A stretch of DNA of 64,000 nucleotides, from contig OY740773.1 in assembly GCA_963513935.1 (NCBI GenBank), positions 95,961,291 through 96,025,290 of the forward strand, read 5' to 3'. A program made the translations under genes and the position numbers. This stretch comes from Aphrophora alni. Lineage: Eukaryota; Arthropoda; Insecta; Hemiptera; Aphrophoridae. This document shows, piece after piece, positions 1 to 13,146 of this stretch. Below the pieces are notes generated by a model. It made no database searches, was not told where the DNA came from, and was given only the letters and a program-made list of their open reading frames with translations. Positions within the stretch are counted from its first letter, which is position 1, and the number at the start of each line of letters is the position of its first letter.

Positions 1-3000
1 AATAATGAGAAATTTCAATGTCTTACAACAATACAAAACAAAATCAGAATACATTATGAAGTGTTATTTCTTCATAATTTAATGTTTACAGAAATTATGA
101 GTTGCTCACAACCTTGATAGAAGAATCACTAACGCTATTTTCCGACCCCTGTCCACCGAAAAATGTGTATTCTTAAAAGAACTATATTTCGGAAATATTA
201 AATTCATATTCAGTTATTAATATTTAGTAATTGTTGCGATACTAATACTTTTTCGGGAAATATTATTTGTTTTATAAAATATGATTTTAAATGATTTTAA
301 AATTTGCTAAGGGGATGTTAAATTATTTTATGCTTTCATTATGGTTAATTCGTGTGTCATTAAAGCTATGTATATTACTCTGACACTTTTCACTAAAATA
401 TATATTTTATATAAAATATAAATAAATAATCATATATTGAATTTTGATAAGATTAAACTTTACTTTAAATAGTATAGATGACCTACAGAATATACTGTAT
501 TTAAAATAAAATAACTAAGGACCTAAAATATTCCTAACTGTTATATAAGGTCATCAATTCAATAAAAGGAACAGCAAAATGTTGAGTAAATTAAAATTTT
601 GTTGTGAATATTGTTTTGATATTAGATAACATTATTAATTTTAATAACCACCAAATATAGTATAGTATTTATAACTACACAGGTTTACCTATGTGTGAAA
701 CTCCACATTTTAAAGTATGTGCCTTTATAAAACACCTGTACGCAAACAATAAAGCTAAACTCAATTAAACGAACGCTCAAAGAATGTTGATGAAACAAAG
801 GTAAATAAACCTTTGAGAGGTACAGGCACTAGAAACTTGTGTACAAATAAATGTTGTCATCATTTTGCTGTATACATAAAGAGAATCATATAGTTTCTCT
901 TTTGTTTTACAATATATTTTTCATACACTATGTATGCCACCGACAGCATAGTTTTCTTTTTTTTATCTTTATAAAGTTCTTATTCGAAATTTAAAAATTT
1001 TATTATCACACTTTCCTTTATAATTTTCAAGAAACATAAATATGTAATGTTACTTTAAAAATGTTAAACAATTGAAAAAAGAGGTTGCAATCTTTCAGTC
1101 ACTTAAAGCAATATTTTGTCGAAATCTAAATTTTTCTTATAATTTGAAATGTCTAATAGTAATAGAAATTTGAACTGAATTTGTAGTTGTAAACTTTTTA
1201 CACTACAAAATCTGATACTATTCAAAAATAATTATTTTATGATTAGGTTTACTTTCATAATTGTAGACTGCTGTACCAAAACTGTAATATAAATTCTGCG
1301 TTGTAAAATAATTTAATAAAGTATTCACTTTCAAATAAGAATTTTAAAATTAATTTGGCTAGTAGGTTTCCGATTAAATTTTTTCTATAGAACCCCACCC
1401 CCTTTCCTAACTTTCAAATGAAACTTATTTTGTATGCCAAGTAACGGTGCTTCGTCCTGAAATATATAAATGGTTTCCTTTTTAATAATTTTTCTAGTAA
1501 ATACTGGCGAAAGCATCGTCAGGAAAAGTCATTATAACAAATTATTGTCTTTGCGTTTCTGCTAACAATGGTGTAATTCTGAAAAACATTAACTTATCAC
1601 ATACAACATAGGATAGTTGTACCTGGAGTATTATGTCATTAGGAAAAGCAACTGTAAATAAAAATAAGCAACTCTATAATAACACACACACACAGCTATT
1701 AATTAATTTTTTTCTTTTCTATTTCTTGTTTAGAAATATGAAGGTTCTTTTAATCTCGATTTAATTCAAATTAAATTTCATCCATTTACAGTTGTAATAA
1801 AAATACAATGTTGATCAAACATACTTTATTTATCCCCTCCCAAAATAAGTCTTAGCTTTAGAGCCATTTAGCCTAAACACATTAAAAATATTTAATACAT
1901 AATAATGTATAAATCCATAACACCCATTCTCCATTTACTACACATCAATAGCTATTATTTAAGCAACTTATTGACAATTATTTAATAACTTATTGACTTA
2001 ATTGACAATAATTTATAAATAAACTCCCTCAATATATAACAATAAAAATGAAATTACGGAAATAGCAAATAACATTAAATTAATTATACAGATGTTTAAA
2101 CAATAAGTTTAACAACACCAAACAACAGAGAAAACAAATAAAATAAAAACACTAATTTTCCTGTTCCATAACATAGTTACTAACAAAGCTATTTATTTAA
2201 TCGACAATATTTCTAGGCCATATCTCGAAATAATACTTTACCCGAATTATCAAATTTATTCCTTTATTTTGTACCGACATTATCGTACTGTATAAACAAA
2301 GAAACACACTCAATACAAAACTTATTCTTAAATTACATACCACCACTCACATTCCGTTAATTATTGTACTACACTCCATTTGTTGCTAACTAATACCATG
2401 AAGAATCCTACGTCCTCTTGGTACCTTTTTGCTTTTACCAATATTTAAATAATTTACATCTTCATACATCGATAATCTATCGTTATTATTTTACATTTAA
2501 TTTGTGACAGTTAAATATATGTTGGGTTGAAATATTGCCCTTTTTGCTGATAATCCATATCTTCAGCCTACAAACCCCCAACCTCACCAAGCCTTATTCC
2601 CTCTCTTTCTCTTTGGCGTGTTCAAATATTTTCCCCTCCCAAATTCTCCCATCACAATTATAACATTCCTCAATGTCGATATTTCTCAAGTTTGAAATGT
2701 TAAAATTTGTATCTTAATATCGGTAAACCTATTCTTAATCTGATGTATTTTTAATGTTTTAATTTTAGTTGCGAATTTTGTGAGCCCTGTTCCAGTCCTG
2801 CTCTCGTTTCTCTTCAAATATCATTATATTTTATTTGTATGCATACATTGATAAACAGTAAGAGAAAACAGACTATACTAAATTTTCAAGTTTTGTCGTG
2901 ACAAACGTATTGGGTTCAAAGAGAACTTTTTAATTAGAAAAGTTTTATTGACATTTATTACAAAGTTTTGAAAATACATTTCTAATATTTATGTTATTGA

Positions 3001-3560
3001 AATTCTAAGCTTGGCGTTTGTACGGTCCCCCTTTAAACAGTTATGTCGACAAATAATATACGATTGTTTTAATTAAAAATGAAGAATAGTGATAATTCAA
3101 AGAATTTTGAACTTGTATTTTTAAGTTATTTTCTACTAAAACGTGTATTTTATTATAAATCATTTGCACTGATGTTTTAACTTACGGAGTATTAGGAAGT
3201 ATAGGTTAGGTGTGGTAATCGTAAAAAAATCGACCTTAGTTTTTTGACTGATATTTAGTTTTCATAGCCTAAAAAAAAACGAAATGATTATCACCATGAG
3301 GGCTGTCCTTCGTTGTGGTCTTTACGCAAGTACGACAACAGCTACACATTTTAGATAGGTACATGAAAATGTGGTATAGGACCACAGTGTGTTCATATAA
3401 ATCTTAATTTAGAAAAAAATCCAATTAAAAATATCTAAACGACAGCGATTTTCAGTCGTATTTCATGTTATTCAAGACACTAAATTATTACGAATCTGCG
3501 AATTACAATTCTGCATGTAACACCATCGCTATACTATGACCAATAGCGAAGTTATTATAA
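1..3560. other. AT-rich DNA, no gene seen
   Basis: No long open frame and no recognisable protein, RNA gene or element ends. The sequence is uniformly AT-rich with short homopolymers and a brief CA run near 1683. It looks like intergenic or intronic DNA. Confidence 0.6.
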
Positions 3561-3574
3561 AACAACTGTAATTT

Positions 3575-3735
3575 TCACCGCCCCCTTCAATAATATGTGA
3601 TATTCGTATAGTTACAGGCTCCCCCGAAACCAAGTCCCAGACTTGAGGGTAGAGGAAGGAGGCTCCTTCATATAGTATCAAGACCCGTCGGGGCCGAGAC
3701 ACTGTCACAAGCGGAGCGAGTGGAGAATTTGTAAT
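3575..3735. other. Small GC-richer island of unknown origin
   Basis: About 160 bases are clearly richer in G and C than the flanks, with C-runs near 3581 and 3624 and a GC-rich stretch at 3688-3723. A 70-codon minus-strand frame spans it, but its product resembles nothing I know and it is probably a by-product of composition. It may be a fragment of an unidentified repeat. Confidence 0.25.
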
Positions 3736-4116
3736 ACACATCTATGAAGGTCAATGCCTAGCTTACGTCTAAAATGTAGTAATATTTACAATTACGATGT
3801 TTAGTAAACTTTGTATTTACCCTACACTATGTATACCTCAAGATCTGGCAATACAATTTAACATTACCAAGGCTCAGGAGACCGACTTTTTGTTTCTATT
3901 ACATTGTATGATGGGCATGGGCATTACTTGTTTTAGTAATAACAAAAAAAATCTAAATGTCTTATAAACTTGTAAATCGTCTTAATATTGTTTACCAAGT
4001 TTCAGGGAATATTTATTTAGGAAAATATTATACTACACATACTATATTAGTTAAAAGAAAAATAATAGATCTTCTTCGAAAAATACCAAATAATTAGACC
4101 AAAGCAATTAGTAATA

Positions 4117-4184
4117 TGAATTCTACTAAATTTAAATAAACATTATTTATCTTACAATACTATTTACCGGTTTATAACATAATA
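4117..4184 (+). repeat. Mariner-type terminal inverted repeat, distal to the transposase start
   Basis: Pairs with 5898-5965 in inverse orientation over 68 bp with three mismatches. It lies just beyond the transposase stop region near 4195. The outer flank is TA. Confidence 0.87.
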
Positions 4185-4194
4185 ATAATTATAC

Positions 4195-5215
4195 TTAGTT
4201 TAAAATGTTTTTAAATTGCCCCCCATTGTGATCTCGGCATAGTCCGGCTCACTTTAACAGGGAAGACGTCGCAGCTCTTATCATTGCAGGGTTGTCTTTT
4301 ATTGTTTGGGCGACATTTAATATTCTTTCTACTAACCCTACTCTTGTCTGTGGTTAGGTTAAGTAAATCTCCGTTTTCATGTGCCCTCACAAATAAAAGT
4401 CCACCGGAGTCAGGTTCGGTGACCTTGGAGGCCAATGTACTGGTTCACGGTGAGCAATTAGCTTTTCACGTTCTGTAACAAGCGAACAACATTTATTGAC
4501 GTGTGCGGAGGTGCTCCGTCATGTTGATAGAACATATTTGCCCTGGTTTGGATTGGGATATCTTCAAGAAGTTCTGGTAGAGTGTCCTGTAAGAACTGTA
4601 AATACGTTAAACCATCCAGTACCCCATCTAAAATGTAAAGGCCGACAAGTTTGTCATTAATGAGGCCGCACCAAACATTGACTGAGAATCGTCTCTGAAA
4701 GTTCGTCTCAACTGTGGCGTGCGGATTTTCTTCGGCCCTTATGTGAGTGTTCTTGGAATTATTAATACCATTCCGGGTGAATTGAGCCTCGTCTGTAAAA
4801 AGAATTAACTTGACCAACCGATGATTTGCTGCAACCCAACGACAAAACTCAGACCTTTTAATATTATAGCCGGCGTGAAGAGCTTGCACTTTCTTCAAAT
4901 GGTAAGGATACAAACCTTCATTATTTAAGATTCTCCAAATCTTAGAAGAGGATACCAGATGCTGCTTTGAAAGCCTCCTCATACTAGTACCGAGGCTTTG
5001 CTGTACCGAATCAATGATGCTCTCTTCTACATCAAGCGAGGTTTGATTAATGCCTTCAAGTTTAGATTTAGCAAATGAACCTGTCTCTCTCAAACGACAA
5101 TGCAATGTAAGTCGGTAAATACTTGTATATTTGGGACAAGCCTGTTAGGAAATCTTCTGGCATATTCAATAACAGCTGCTCTAGAACTCCCATTACAAAA
5201 TCCGTAATGTTGTTT
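4195..5215 (-). pseudogene. Mariner-type (DDD) transposase pseudogene
   Basis: A cut-and-paste transposase of the Tc1/mariner superfamily, in the insect branch that carries an N-terminal helix-turn-helix region and a WPPRSPNLTPVDF-like block. Readable parts, from high to low coordinates, are an N-terminal piece with EYARRFPNR (about 5155-5185), a 215-residue frame (5105-4458) with [18 protein letters not shown] (first catalytic Asp) and YQHDGAPPH (second Asp), then WPPRSPNLTPVDF (third Asp) near 4400, and a C-terminal GGQFKNILN ending at a stop near 4195. Lesions: a 5-bp tandem duplication (CATTG) near 5100, a 1-base frame change near 4460, TGA in place of the usual Trp after DFYL near 4388, another frame change near 4340-4380, and a stop near 4250. 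The start codon is not resolved. The second-to-third Asp spacing is about 39 residues. Confidence 0.87.
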
Positions 5216-5272
5216 GTAATAAAAAATGAAATAAGCTAATTATAAGCTAATTAAGATTATTGATTATTATTT

Positions 5273-5288
5273 AGTTAAAGAATATTAT
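5273..5288 (+). repeat. 16-bp target site duplication, left copy (PLE)
   Basis: AGTTAAAGAATATTAT directly abuts the left inverted repeat and recurs exactly at 5888-5903. Confidence 0.9.
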
Positions 5289-5415
5289 AGGATAAAATAA
5301 AGCAAAAGCTTAAAGTTTCAAATATTTATTAGTATAAATGAGCTACAATTGTTTCGCCTTGCGGCATCGACGGGCTACTGATAATTTACAGGTATAGACA
5401 ACTATTCAAACATAA
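5289..5415 (-). repeat. PLE terminal repeat, inverted (left) copy
   Basis: 127 bp that are an exact reverse complement of 5719-5845. The coding frame of the internal part reads continuously out of the inner edge of this repeat. Confidence 0.92.
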
Positions 5416-5647
5416 TGGCTATAGAAACTCTAACTTTGCTAACCACCTTTTGGACTCGGGTCATAGTTTTGATCCGAAAGTGAATGTTAAACTCTTACAT
5501 ATAGAAAATAAAAGCAATAGATTAAATAATTTAGAATGTTTAGAAATAAATAGATCTATTTCACTTAGGCCTATTCTCAACTTAAATGACCAAATTGTAT
5601 TAAATTCGTCACCTCTTCTAAAACCCATCCGTACCATAGTTCATTAA
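5409..5647 (+). pseudogene. C-terminal part of a PLE GIY-YIG endonuclease domain
   Basis: An open frame reads NSNFANHLLDSGHSF, then VKLLHIENKSNRLNNLE and CLEINRSIS, ending LNSSPLLKP and a TAA at 5645-5647. The block H-x-L-x-SGH, the LLHIE stretch and the conserved Glu of LNNLE are typical of the C-terminal half of the GIY-YIG domain in Penelope-like elements, which nicks target DNA. The catalytic GIY and YIG segments and the whole reverse transcriptase are absent because of 5' truncation. The piece that remains has no internal stop. The first usable Met is near 5414, but the fragment is probably not translated on its own. Confidence 0.8.
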
Positions 5648-5718
5648 CCTTTTTCTACCTGCCAGGTCATCCCCCTACCTTTTTCCCGATTTCTCTATTG
5701 TATTTCAGTTTCCTGTAC

Positions 5719-5845
5719 TTATGTTTGAATAGTTGTCTATACCTGTAAATTATCAGTAGCCCGTCGATGCCGCAAGGCGAAACAATTGTAGCTCATTTAT
5801 ACTAATAAATATTTGAAACTTTAAGCTTTTGCTTTATTTTATCCT
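5719..5845 (+). repeat. PLE terminal repeat, right copy
   Basis: 127 bp, an exact reverse complement of 5289-5415. It contains a GC-richer core with a small GCC-GCAA-GGC stem followed by GAAAC. It is followed by a 42-bp tail and then the right target duplication. Confidence 0.92.
5763..5783 (+). ncRNA. Degenerate hammerhead-ribozyme-like core in the PLE terminal repeat
   Basis: The sequence reads GTCGATG, then a GCC-GCAA-GGC hairpin with a GNRA-type loop, then GAAAC. This order matches core, stem II and GAAA of hammerhead ribozymes, which are known from Penelope-like terminal repeats. The usual CUGAUGA box differs here at two positions or so, and I did not define stems I and III. The inverted copy carries the same motif on the minus strand near 5351-5371. 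Activity is doubtful. Confidence 0.45.
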
Positions 5846-5887
5846 TGAATATGGAGTTTCAACAAGAAATATCTGCTATTACATTAA

Positions 5888-5903
5888 AGTTAAAGAATAT
5901 TAT
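5888..5903 (+). repeat. 16-bp target site duplication, right copy (PLE)
   Basis: Exact copy of 5273-5288, lying 42 bp beyond the right inverted repeat. It marks the right border of the insertion. Confidence 0.9.
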
Positions 5904-5965
5904 GTTTAAAACCAGTAAATAGTATTGTAAGATAAATAATGTTTATTTAAATTTAGTAGAATTCA
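5898..5965 (-). repeat. Mariner-type terminal inverted repeat, 5' side of the transposase
   Basis: Reverse complement of 4117-4184 with three mismatches, followed by TA. Its inner edge overlaps the right target duplication of the Penelope-like insertion (5888-5903), so the insertion landed at the inner border of this repeat. Confidence 0.87.
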
Positions 5966-5967
5966 TA

Positions 5968-8752
5968 TCATACAAACAATAATGTATGTTGCATCATACA
6001 CCAGTTAAAAGGTAATTTGAAATTTGTGTTAGCTTTAGGGATGTGCCATATTAGATGTCTTTCGATATTAGTTACTTCCATATTAGTTGCGAAAAAATAT
6101 TAGTTGGAAAAATCTAATATCTGATATTAGTTTTCGTTCTGACCTGTTTACTGTTACGAGGTGGCCTGAAATATCACAAATTGCGTGTATTAGTTTAGGC
6201 TAACTTAGCTTACAGTTTATTAATACACCAATAAAAGTTACTTAAAAAACTAAACATATCTAACTAATAACTTTATTGTACATGAAATTCTACAACTTTT
6301 GGTAAAGTTGCAGCCATAATGGTCCATCGGATCTCTCGTGAAAGCCATTTAAAAATTGAAAATAATTTTTGAGTACTAATTTGTTTAGTAAATTTTAATC
6401 TTTAAAGTGCTGTTGCCGAATAAAAGTCCTCATTTTAGTACTTACAACTAATGATATATCTGTAGAATTTTCTCCACTAACTAACCATGTAGGTTTTATC
6501 AAAATATTATCACTAATTAATTATTGATCTAGAGGTCAAATAATGCCTTAACTACAAGCAAAACTGAAAAAACTCTATTTTTGGCTGTAAATATGAAACG
6601 AATAGATTTTGGTCCTATCTTTATATAACATTTTTTTCTTGTATTGACCCATGGAACCGTTTCCCGAAGTTTGTCAGGGTTCCCATGAAACACCCTGTAT
6701 ATCATTAAAACGCCTAAAAAGTGACAGCAGTTTGAAAAATGTAAACATATTTTATTAGTAACACGATTTTATCCACGCAATGAAAATATTTTGATTAGCA
6801 TGTTGATGATGAAGACAGGAGAGAAAAACAATGGTTTAAAAGAAACTATTGACCTAGAACACAGAATGCAGCTTTTTAATTGTATTTGCTTTTGGCGAGA
6901 AAGAACACCTGCCGCGTTTATAAATTAAAAACTTTAAAGGGTAGAAGTGATCGACTCATATTGGAAAACAGAAATGGATAGAGTATTTACTTCACCTCTT
7001 TTAACATTATTTATTTAAACAGTAAGACAAATCGTTCTGTATTTGATATTAAAGTGCTCTTTAACTAGTCGTCCGTTCAACTCGTCAGTAAACTTATTTT
7101 TATGTATACGGTTATAAGGAATACAGTTACATGTATTAAAATGTAAGAGTTCAATTAAATTTGAATAAGCATTAAAAATTCATTTAAATGAATATGGAAA
7201 TAAATTACACAATTCTTTAATTACACAAAAAGCTTTATTGAGTGACATATGTTTCTCTGTTAAGCATTTTTAAGCTACAAAATTAAAAATATATAAAACT
7301 TCTAAGTAACCAAAACTGCAAGATAAAGGAGATGGAGGAGTTGAGAAGTGATAAAGACAAGTATTTGGAACTGAAAAGTAAAAGATTTGACCGGTGAGAT
7401 GGATAAAGTATTATTAGAAAGCAAGGTAGTCCCCTCCTTCACATACACAACACTCCAACCAGGGACCCTGCATAATCTATTGTGAGGTTATGTTTTCCTC
7501 GACTGTGTCCCAAGTAGAGATTTGCCTCGCTGTAGCCTACATAAAGTTATCCTCTTTTTCACTATAACTTTTCGGCATGTCCATGAAAAGAGCTTACCAG
7601 TTTGGTACATGGAAAACCATTCCTGAAACCTTGTTCTATGCTATGGAGCTACTAACAGTAAAGAAAATGGTTTTTAGTGAGTAAGAATCTTACACTATTG
7701 GGATGATCAAATGTCTCCCTTTGTCTTTTGAAGATTTTCCACCACTCCTACGAAATTTAAAAGAAAATATTTTCCTTGTCAGGTTTTTTAATAAATATGT
7801 GTTTATCCTTAACTATTGAATGTTGAAATATCTGGGGGCATTCTGAATTTCCCTGTATTATGCACGTTTAAGAAATGAGACAAAAGTAATGGTCTTTTAA
7901 ATTAGTTTCTTTAACGTTTGAACCTCCTACAATGTTTTTATTATGAACAAAGACTTCTTTACTTACGGCATTGAGAGAGTAAGGAATCAGCAAGGTTCGT
8001 TCACTTGTGCCCTTCGGCGTTTTTAATTCAGAAAAGGGACAGGTGTTTCCACCTCACCAAGAGCAAACAATTAAAAAGCTCGTTTTTATGACGTATGTTT
8101 TACACACGTATAAAGGTTGTTAAGTCCATTGTTTCTCTGTCCCGTCTAAATTAATCTACTTATTTATTAAAATCATTGCATACTGCGGATTAAAATACAA
8201 CTAATTGTGGTAACATTGTATGAGTTTTCCTTTTTCAGAATGTACACTTAATTGCATGTGTCACAAAAAACAAAACAAAATAATCGATTGTAATTATTTC
8301 AAATAATATATATTTGTTTAGTATTAACTTAGTCTTGTATTATTCTCAACAATGGAATGTGACTCCTATTTTAAAAATTATGTCAACAATGTTAGAGACT
8401 CCAGAGTAGTGTGTTTTCTTTTAATATTAACCTCTTATTGTGCATATTTACGACAAGAACAAAATTCTCAATTAGTATTTCACTTTTAATACAAAATTAG
8501 AAAGTTGGAATCAAAAAGATGAATTAAATTAAGATTAAAAAAACTATATATTTATAAAAACTAAGTTGATATATCTATATTCATTATTATTAATCGTGGA
8601 ATTAATCTCTCAAAAAAGCTCCGGATGTGTATTAAATATTAAAACCAAATTAGACCATATCTTTTTGCAAATAATAAATTGAAATTTATAGTATTTGAAA
8701 TTCATAAAATGATTTGTGCATTTCCCATTAAATAGATAACTCGCGAAATATT
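5968..8752. other. AT-rich DNA, no gene seen
   Basis: No coding signal. A cluster of ATATTAG words lies at about 6048-6135. Nothing else stands out. Confidence 0.55.
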
Positions 8753-9440
8753 AATTAACTTGTCTAGAAGGTGTGATATTCAATTTTATTAAATCTAAAC
8801 TAAAGTAACAAATGATGTACTTAACGCCAGCTCAGAATTCAATATAGTTGAATGGAGTATTTCCTTTTTAGAAACACATTTTCTCGACACATAAACACCT
8901 GCATTGAGTTTAGTGAACTTAAGGGATTTAACGGCTTAATAAAAGTAATCCCATGTTTGTAAGAAGTTTAATACATTTTAAGTGTTTTATGTTTGAACTT
9001 AATTATTTCTGTTAATATGTACTAATAGTGTTAACATAATTAATATAATTTCAATTTGCAGATACAAAAAGTACTTTTATTTTTATTTGATATAAGGAAA
9101 CATTGCTTCACCGACTTTCTTTATTGTAACTTCATTACTCGTCAGCATGAACAACACCACCACAGAGTTTTATATAATATTATTTCCAACATTCCAAACG
9201 CAATTTGCTTTATTTGTTTTATATCTAAAAAGGAATATTGAGAGAGTATTGGCATTCAGGTCTTCAAATATCTCTGGACCAAAACGTGAGCAGACTGATT
9301 GATTATATAAAGTTCTTTGCTCTCAATAACGTTCTGTATTTACTTTCACACTTTATTTGGAATGACATACGCTTCCATTGACTTGATTTTGTTACAAAAT
9401 ATGCTGGTCATTAATATTGTAAATAATTAAATGCACAAAA
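8753..9440 (+). repeat. Diverged dispersed repeat, family 1, copy 1
   Basis: Aligns by eye in direct orientation with about 32379-33070 across nearly its whole length, sharing blocks such as AACTTGTCTAGAAGGTGTGA, CTCTGNACCAAAACGTGAGC and AATATTGTAAATAATTAAAT. The second half (from about 9120) also matches 35445-35760. No coding capacity is visible. It may be an old non-autonomous element or a segmental duplication. Confidence 0.7.
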
Positions 9441-11163
9441 TATGTTTGTCAATTGAATTCTGTCAAATATAAATCCAAGGAATCTTTTGACCCATTTTTA
9501 TTGGTTCTACCGTTGTTTAAAAACCAGTCATTTAGAAACACAATACGTAATAATCAGGTGACCTTTTTTGATGATGACCCCCTAACGACACTAATTTATA
9601 TACACAATTTTTGTGTGATTTATAAATGTTTTAAAAAAAAAAAATAAAATAAAAAAAAAAAAAAAACAACTAATAAATTCATTAGATAATAATTATGAAG
9701 CTTAATTCAATGATAAAAATAAACGGTAATTATCCTATCCTAAAAAATAACTAAAAACGCAATAATAGCAAAAATTATATTTTAGTTTTGTTGCAATAAA
9801 TTTCCTGGTGTATAATTCGACAACATAGTAGCTATGCTCAAAGAGTTATATCGCAAAACTTGAACTATCATGAACGTTTAAACTATAATCGATTGTGCTT
9901 ATATTGATTACAATTTACAGATATTTTATAGCCTTACCACCTTTTTATTTTTAGCAGACGTGTTTCAAAAAAAATTTTTTTTCCCTTCTTAAACTACTAC
10001 ACTAAAGCGGAATTTCTATTTACAATATTTTAAAACAATGTTAACTTACCACCACTTCTCCAGATGTGTCAACCTATTATTTTGAGGCCGCATCAGTATC
10101 ATAATTTTCTTTATTCCTGTAATGGTGTAATAATCAAATAATATTATTAATTTCACAAGTACTTATTGTAGTTTAATTAATAATTAAAAAATAGTAACGG
10201 TAAACTTACTAAGCCCTAACATTTTAAGATAATTTTTTAACATATTATGCACACAAACAATATTTAGTTTTAAAATCATAGTTTAACATCATTCTCCAAA
10301 CTTTTTAAAATACGCAGGGGTTTTAATCGTACATTTTGAATTTTGGTCCTAGTAATGGATTTTTGAAAACTCACTTTAGATCTTATATATACATAGTAGA
10401 CAACTATTTCTTATGAGTTGATTTCTGAACAGATTTTTTATCTTCCAATAATAATTGTTGTCTGATTTTATAGAAATGAAAATAGAAATGGGTTTATACA
10501 ATATAATATCCGAGATAATCTTTTCTCATACATATAGAATATCTTTACCCATCAGAAATAAATACTATCAAGTTGTATTAACATCAGTTACTTTTAAAAA
10601 GTAGTGAAAATATATAGAAATTATAGGTATATATTTATTTTAGTTTATCAAGTAGTATATATATATTCTATTAACTGTGTAAATTGGTGTCTCCTTCGTT
10701 GTGGAATTAGACGAATTCTCTTTACAAACTCTCTTTTTCGCCCTTATATAAACATAATGTCGTAATATACATGTTATTGTATATGGAACATATCTTATTT
10801 CGTAAAAAAATTAAATTAAAATAAAATGAAAAACAATTGAAAACTTTTAATTTAATACATTTTTGAAAGAGTATACGTCGGTTTAAGTTTAATCAGCAAC
10901 CACAACTTTTTAATCTCTTGCCGAAATAGAAGTCTGCTTATGTACTGTAGAATCCTTAGAAATCTCCTTAACGTTTATGAGTCTGAAGGGTGAAGGTAGA
11001 GTGGTATTTACGCCAGTATGGGTCATTTTATTGTTTCAGTAACCTTACTTCCAAGTAACTACTTTACAAGACAGGAGAGATCTTTTCCTAGAATCTATAA
11101 TTACGACCACAAGCAAATTATATGGACACACTTATAACATATATTTATTAATTTAAACCAGTT
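9441..11163. other. AT-rich DNA, no gene seen
   Basis: Includes an A-rich run at about 9630-9666 and short TA stretches near 10650. No supported gene or element was seen. Confidence 0.55.
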
Positions 11164-11167
11164 AATA

Positions 11168-12984
<1,817 letters not shown>

Positions 12985-12990
12985 TGTTTT

Positions 12991-13002
12991 TGGTAGCAGA
13001 GC
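12991..13002 (+). other. Primer-binding site (initiator tRNA-Met type)
   Basis: TGGTAGCAGAGC lies 6 bases after the LTR end and is complementary to the 3' end of animal initiator tRNA-Met (CTCTGCTACCA by general knowledge). The same site occurs on the minus strand at 15972-15983 after the other LTR. Confidence 0.75.
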
Positions 13003-13024
13003 GTGGTTATATATATATATAACC

Positions 13025-13146
13025 AAAATATTTTGGCCTACACGACCCCAAAGGGGTTATTTTTCAAAATTAAAATCATATTGACGTCAATATGATTTTA
13101 ATTTTGAAAAATAACCCCTTTGGGGTCGTGTAGGCCGAAATATTTT
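13025..13146. repeat. 122-bp near-perfect palindrome centred on TTGACGTCAA
   Basis: Each 61-bp arm is an LTR segment (GGCCTACACGACCCC...GACGTCAA). The arms meet without a spacer and differ at one position (T/C near 13035). The left arm is a second plus-strand LTR fragment, and the right arm is the inner end of the minus-strand LTR 13081-14341. Confidence 0.92.

Larger units (their letters stand above)
5289..5887 (+). mobile_element. 5'-truncated Penelope-like element with inverted terminal repeats
   Basis: A 599-bp insertion bounded by a perfect 16-bp direct repeat. It consists of a 127-bp terminal repeat (5289-5415), about 300 bp holding the C-terminal end of a GIY-YIG endonuclease-like frame, the same 127 bp inverted (5719-5845), and a 42-bp tail. 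Short truncated copies with terminal repeats in inverted orientation and an odd short tail are characteristic of Penelope-like retroelements, which encode a reverse transcriptase fused to GIY-YIG. The reverse transcriptase itself is missing here. Perfect arm identity and an intact target duplication imply a recent insertion. Confidence 0.85.
4117..5965 (-). mobile_element. Mariner-type DNA transposon, broken, interrupted by a PLE
   Basis: Inverted ends of about 68 bp (4117-4184 and 5898-5965, three mismatches) begin TGAATTCTAC and are flanked on both sides by TA (4115-4116 and 5966-5967), the target duplication of Tc1/mariner transposons. A minus-strand transposase relic lies between them. 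A Penelope-like insertion with its duplicated target occupies 5273-5903. Removing that insertion and one copy of its target leaves about 1.23 kb, a normal mariner size. The element cannot move by itself because the transposase has several lesions. Confidence 0.88.

Noticed and set aside
4284..4478. 64-codon plus-strand frame
   Set aside because: Antisense to the mariner transposase C-terminal region.
9056..9647. Two plus-strand frames of 61 and 64 codons as host exons
   Set aside because: They overlap or adjoin the dispersed repeat, are not kept in its other copies, and have no recognisable content.
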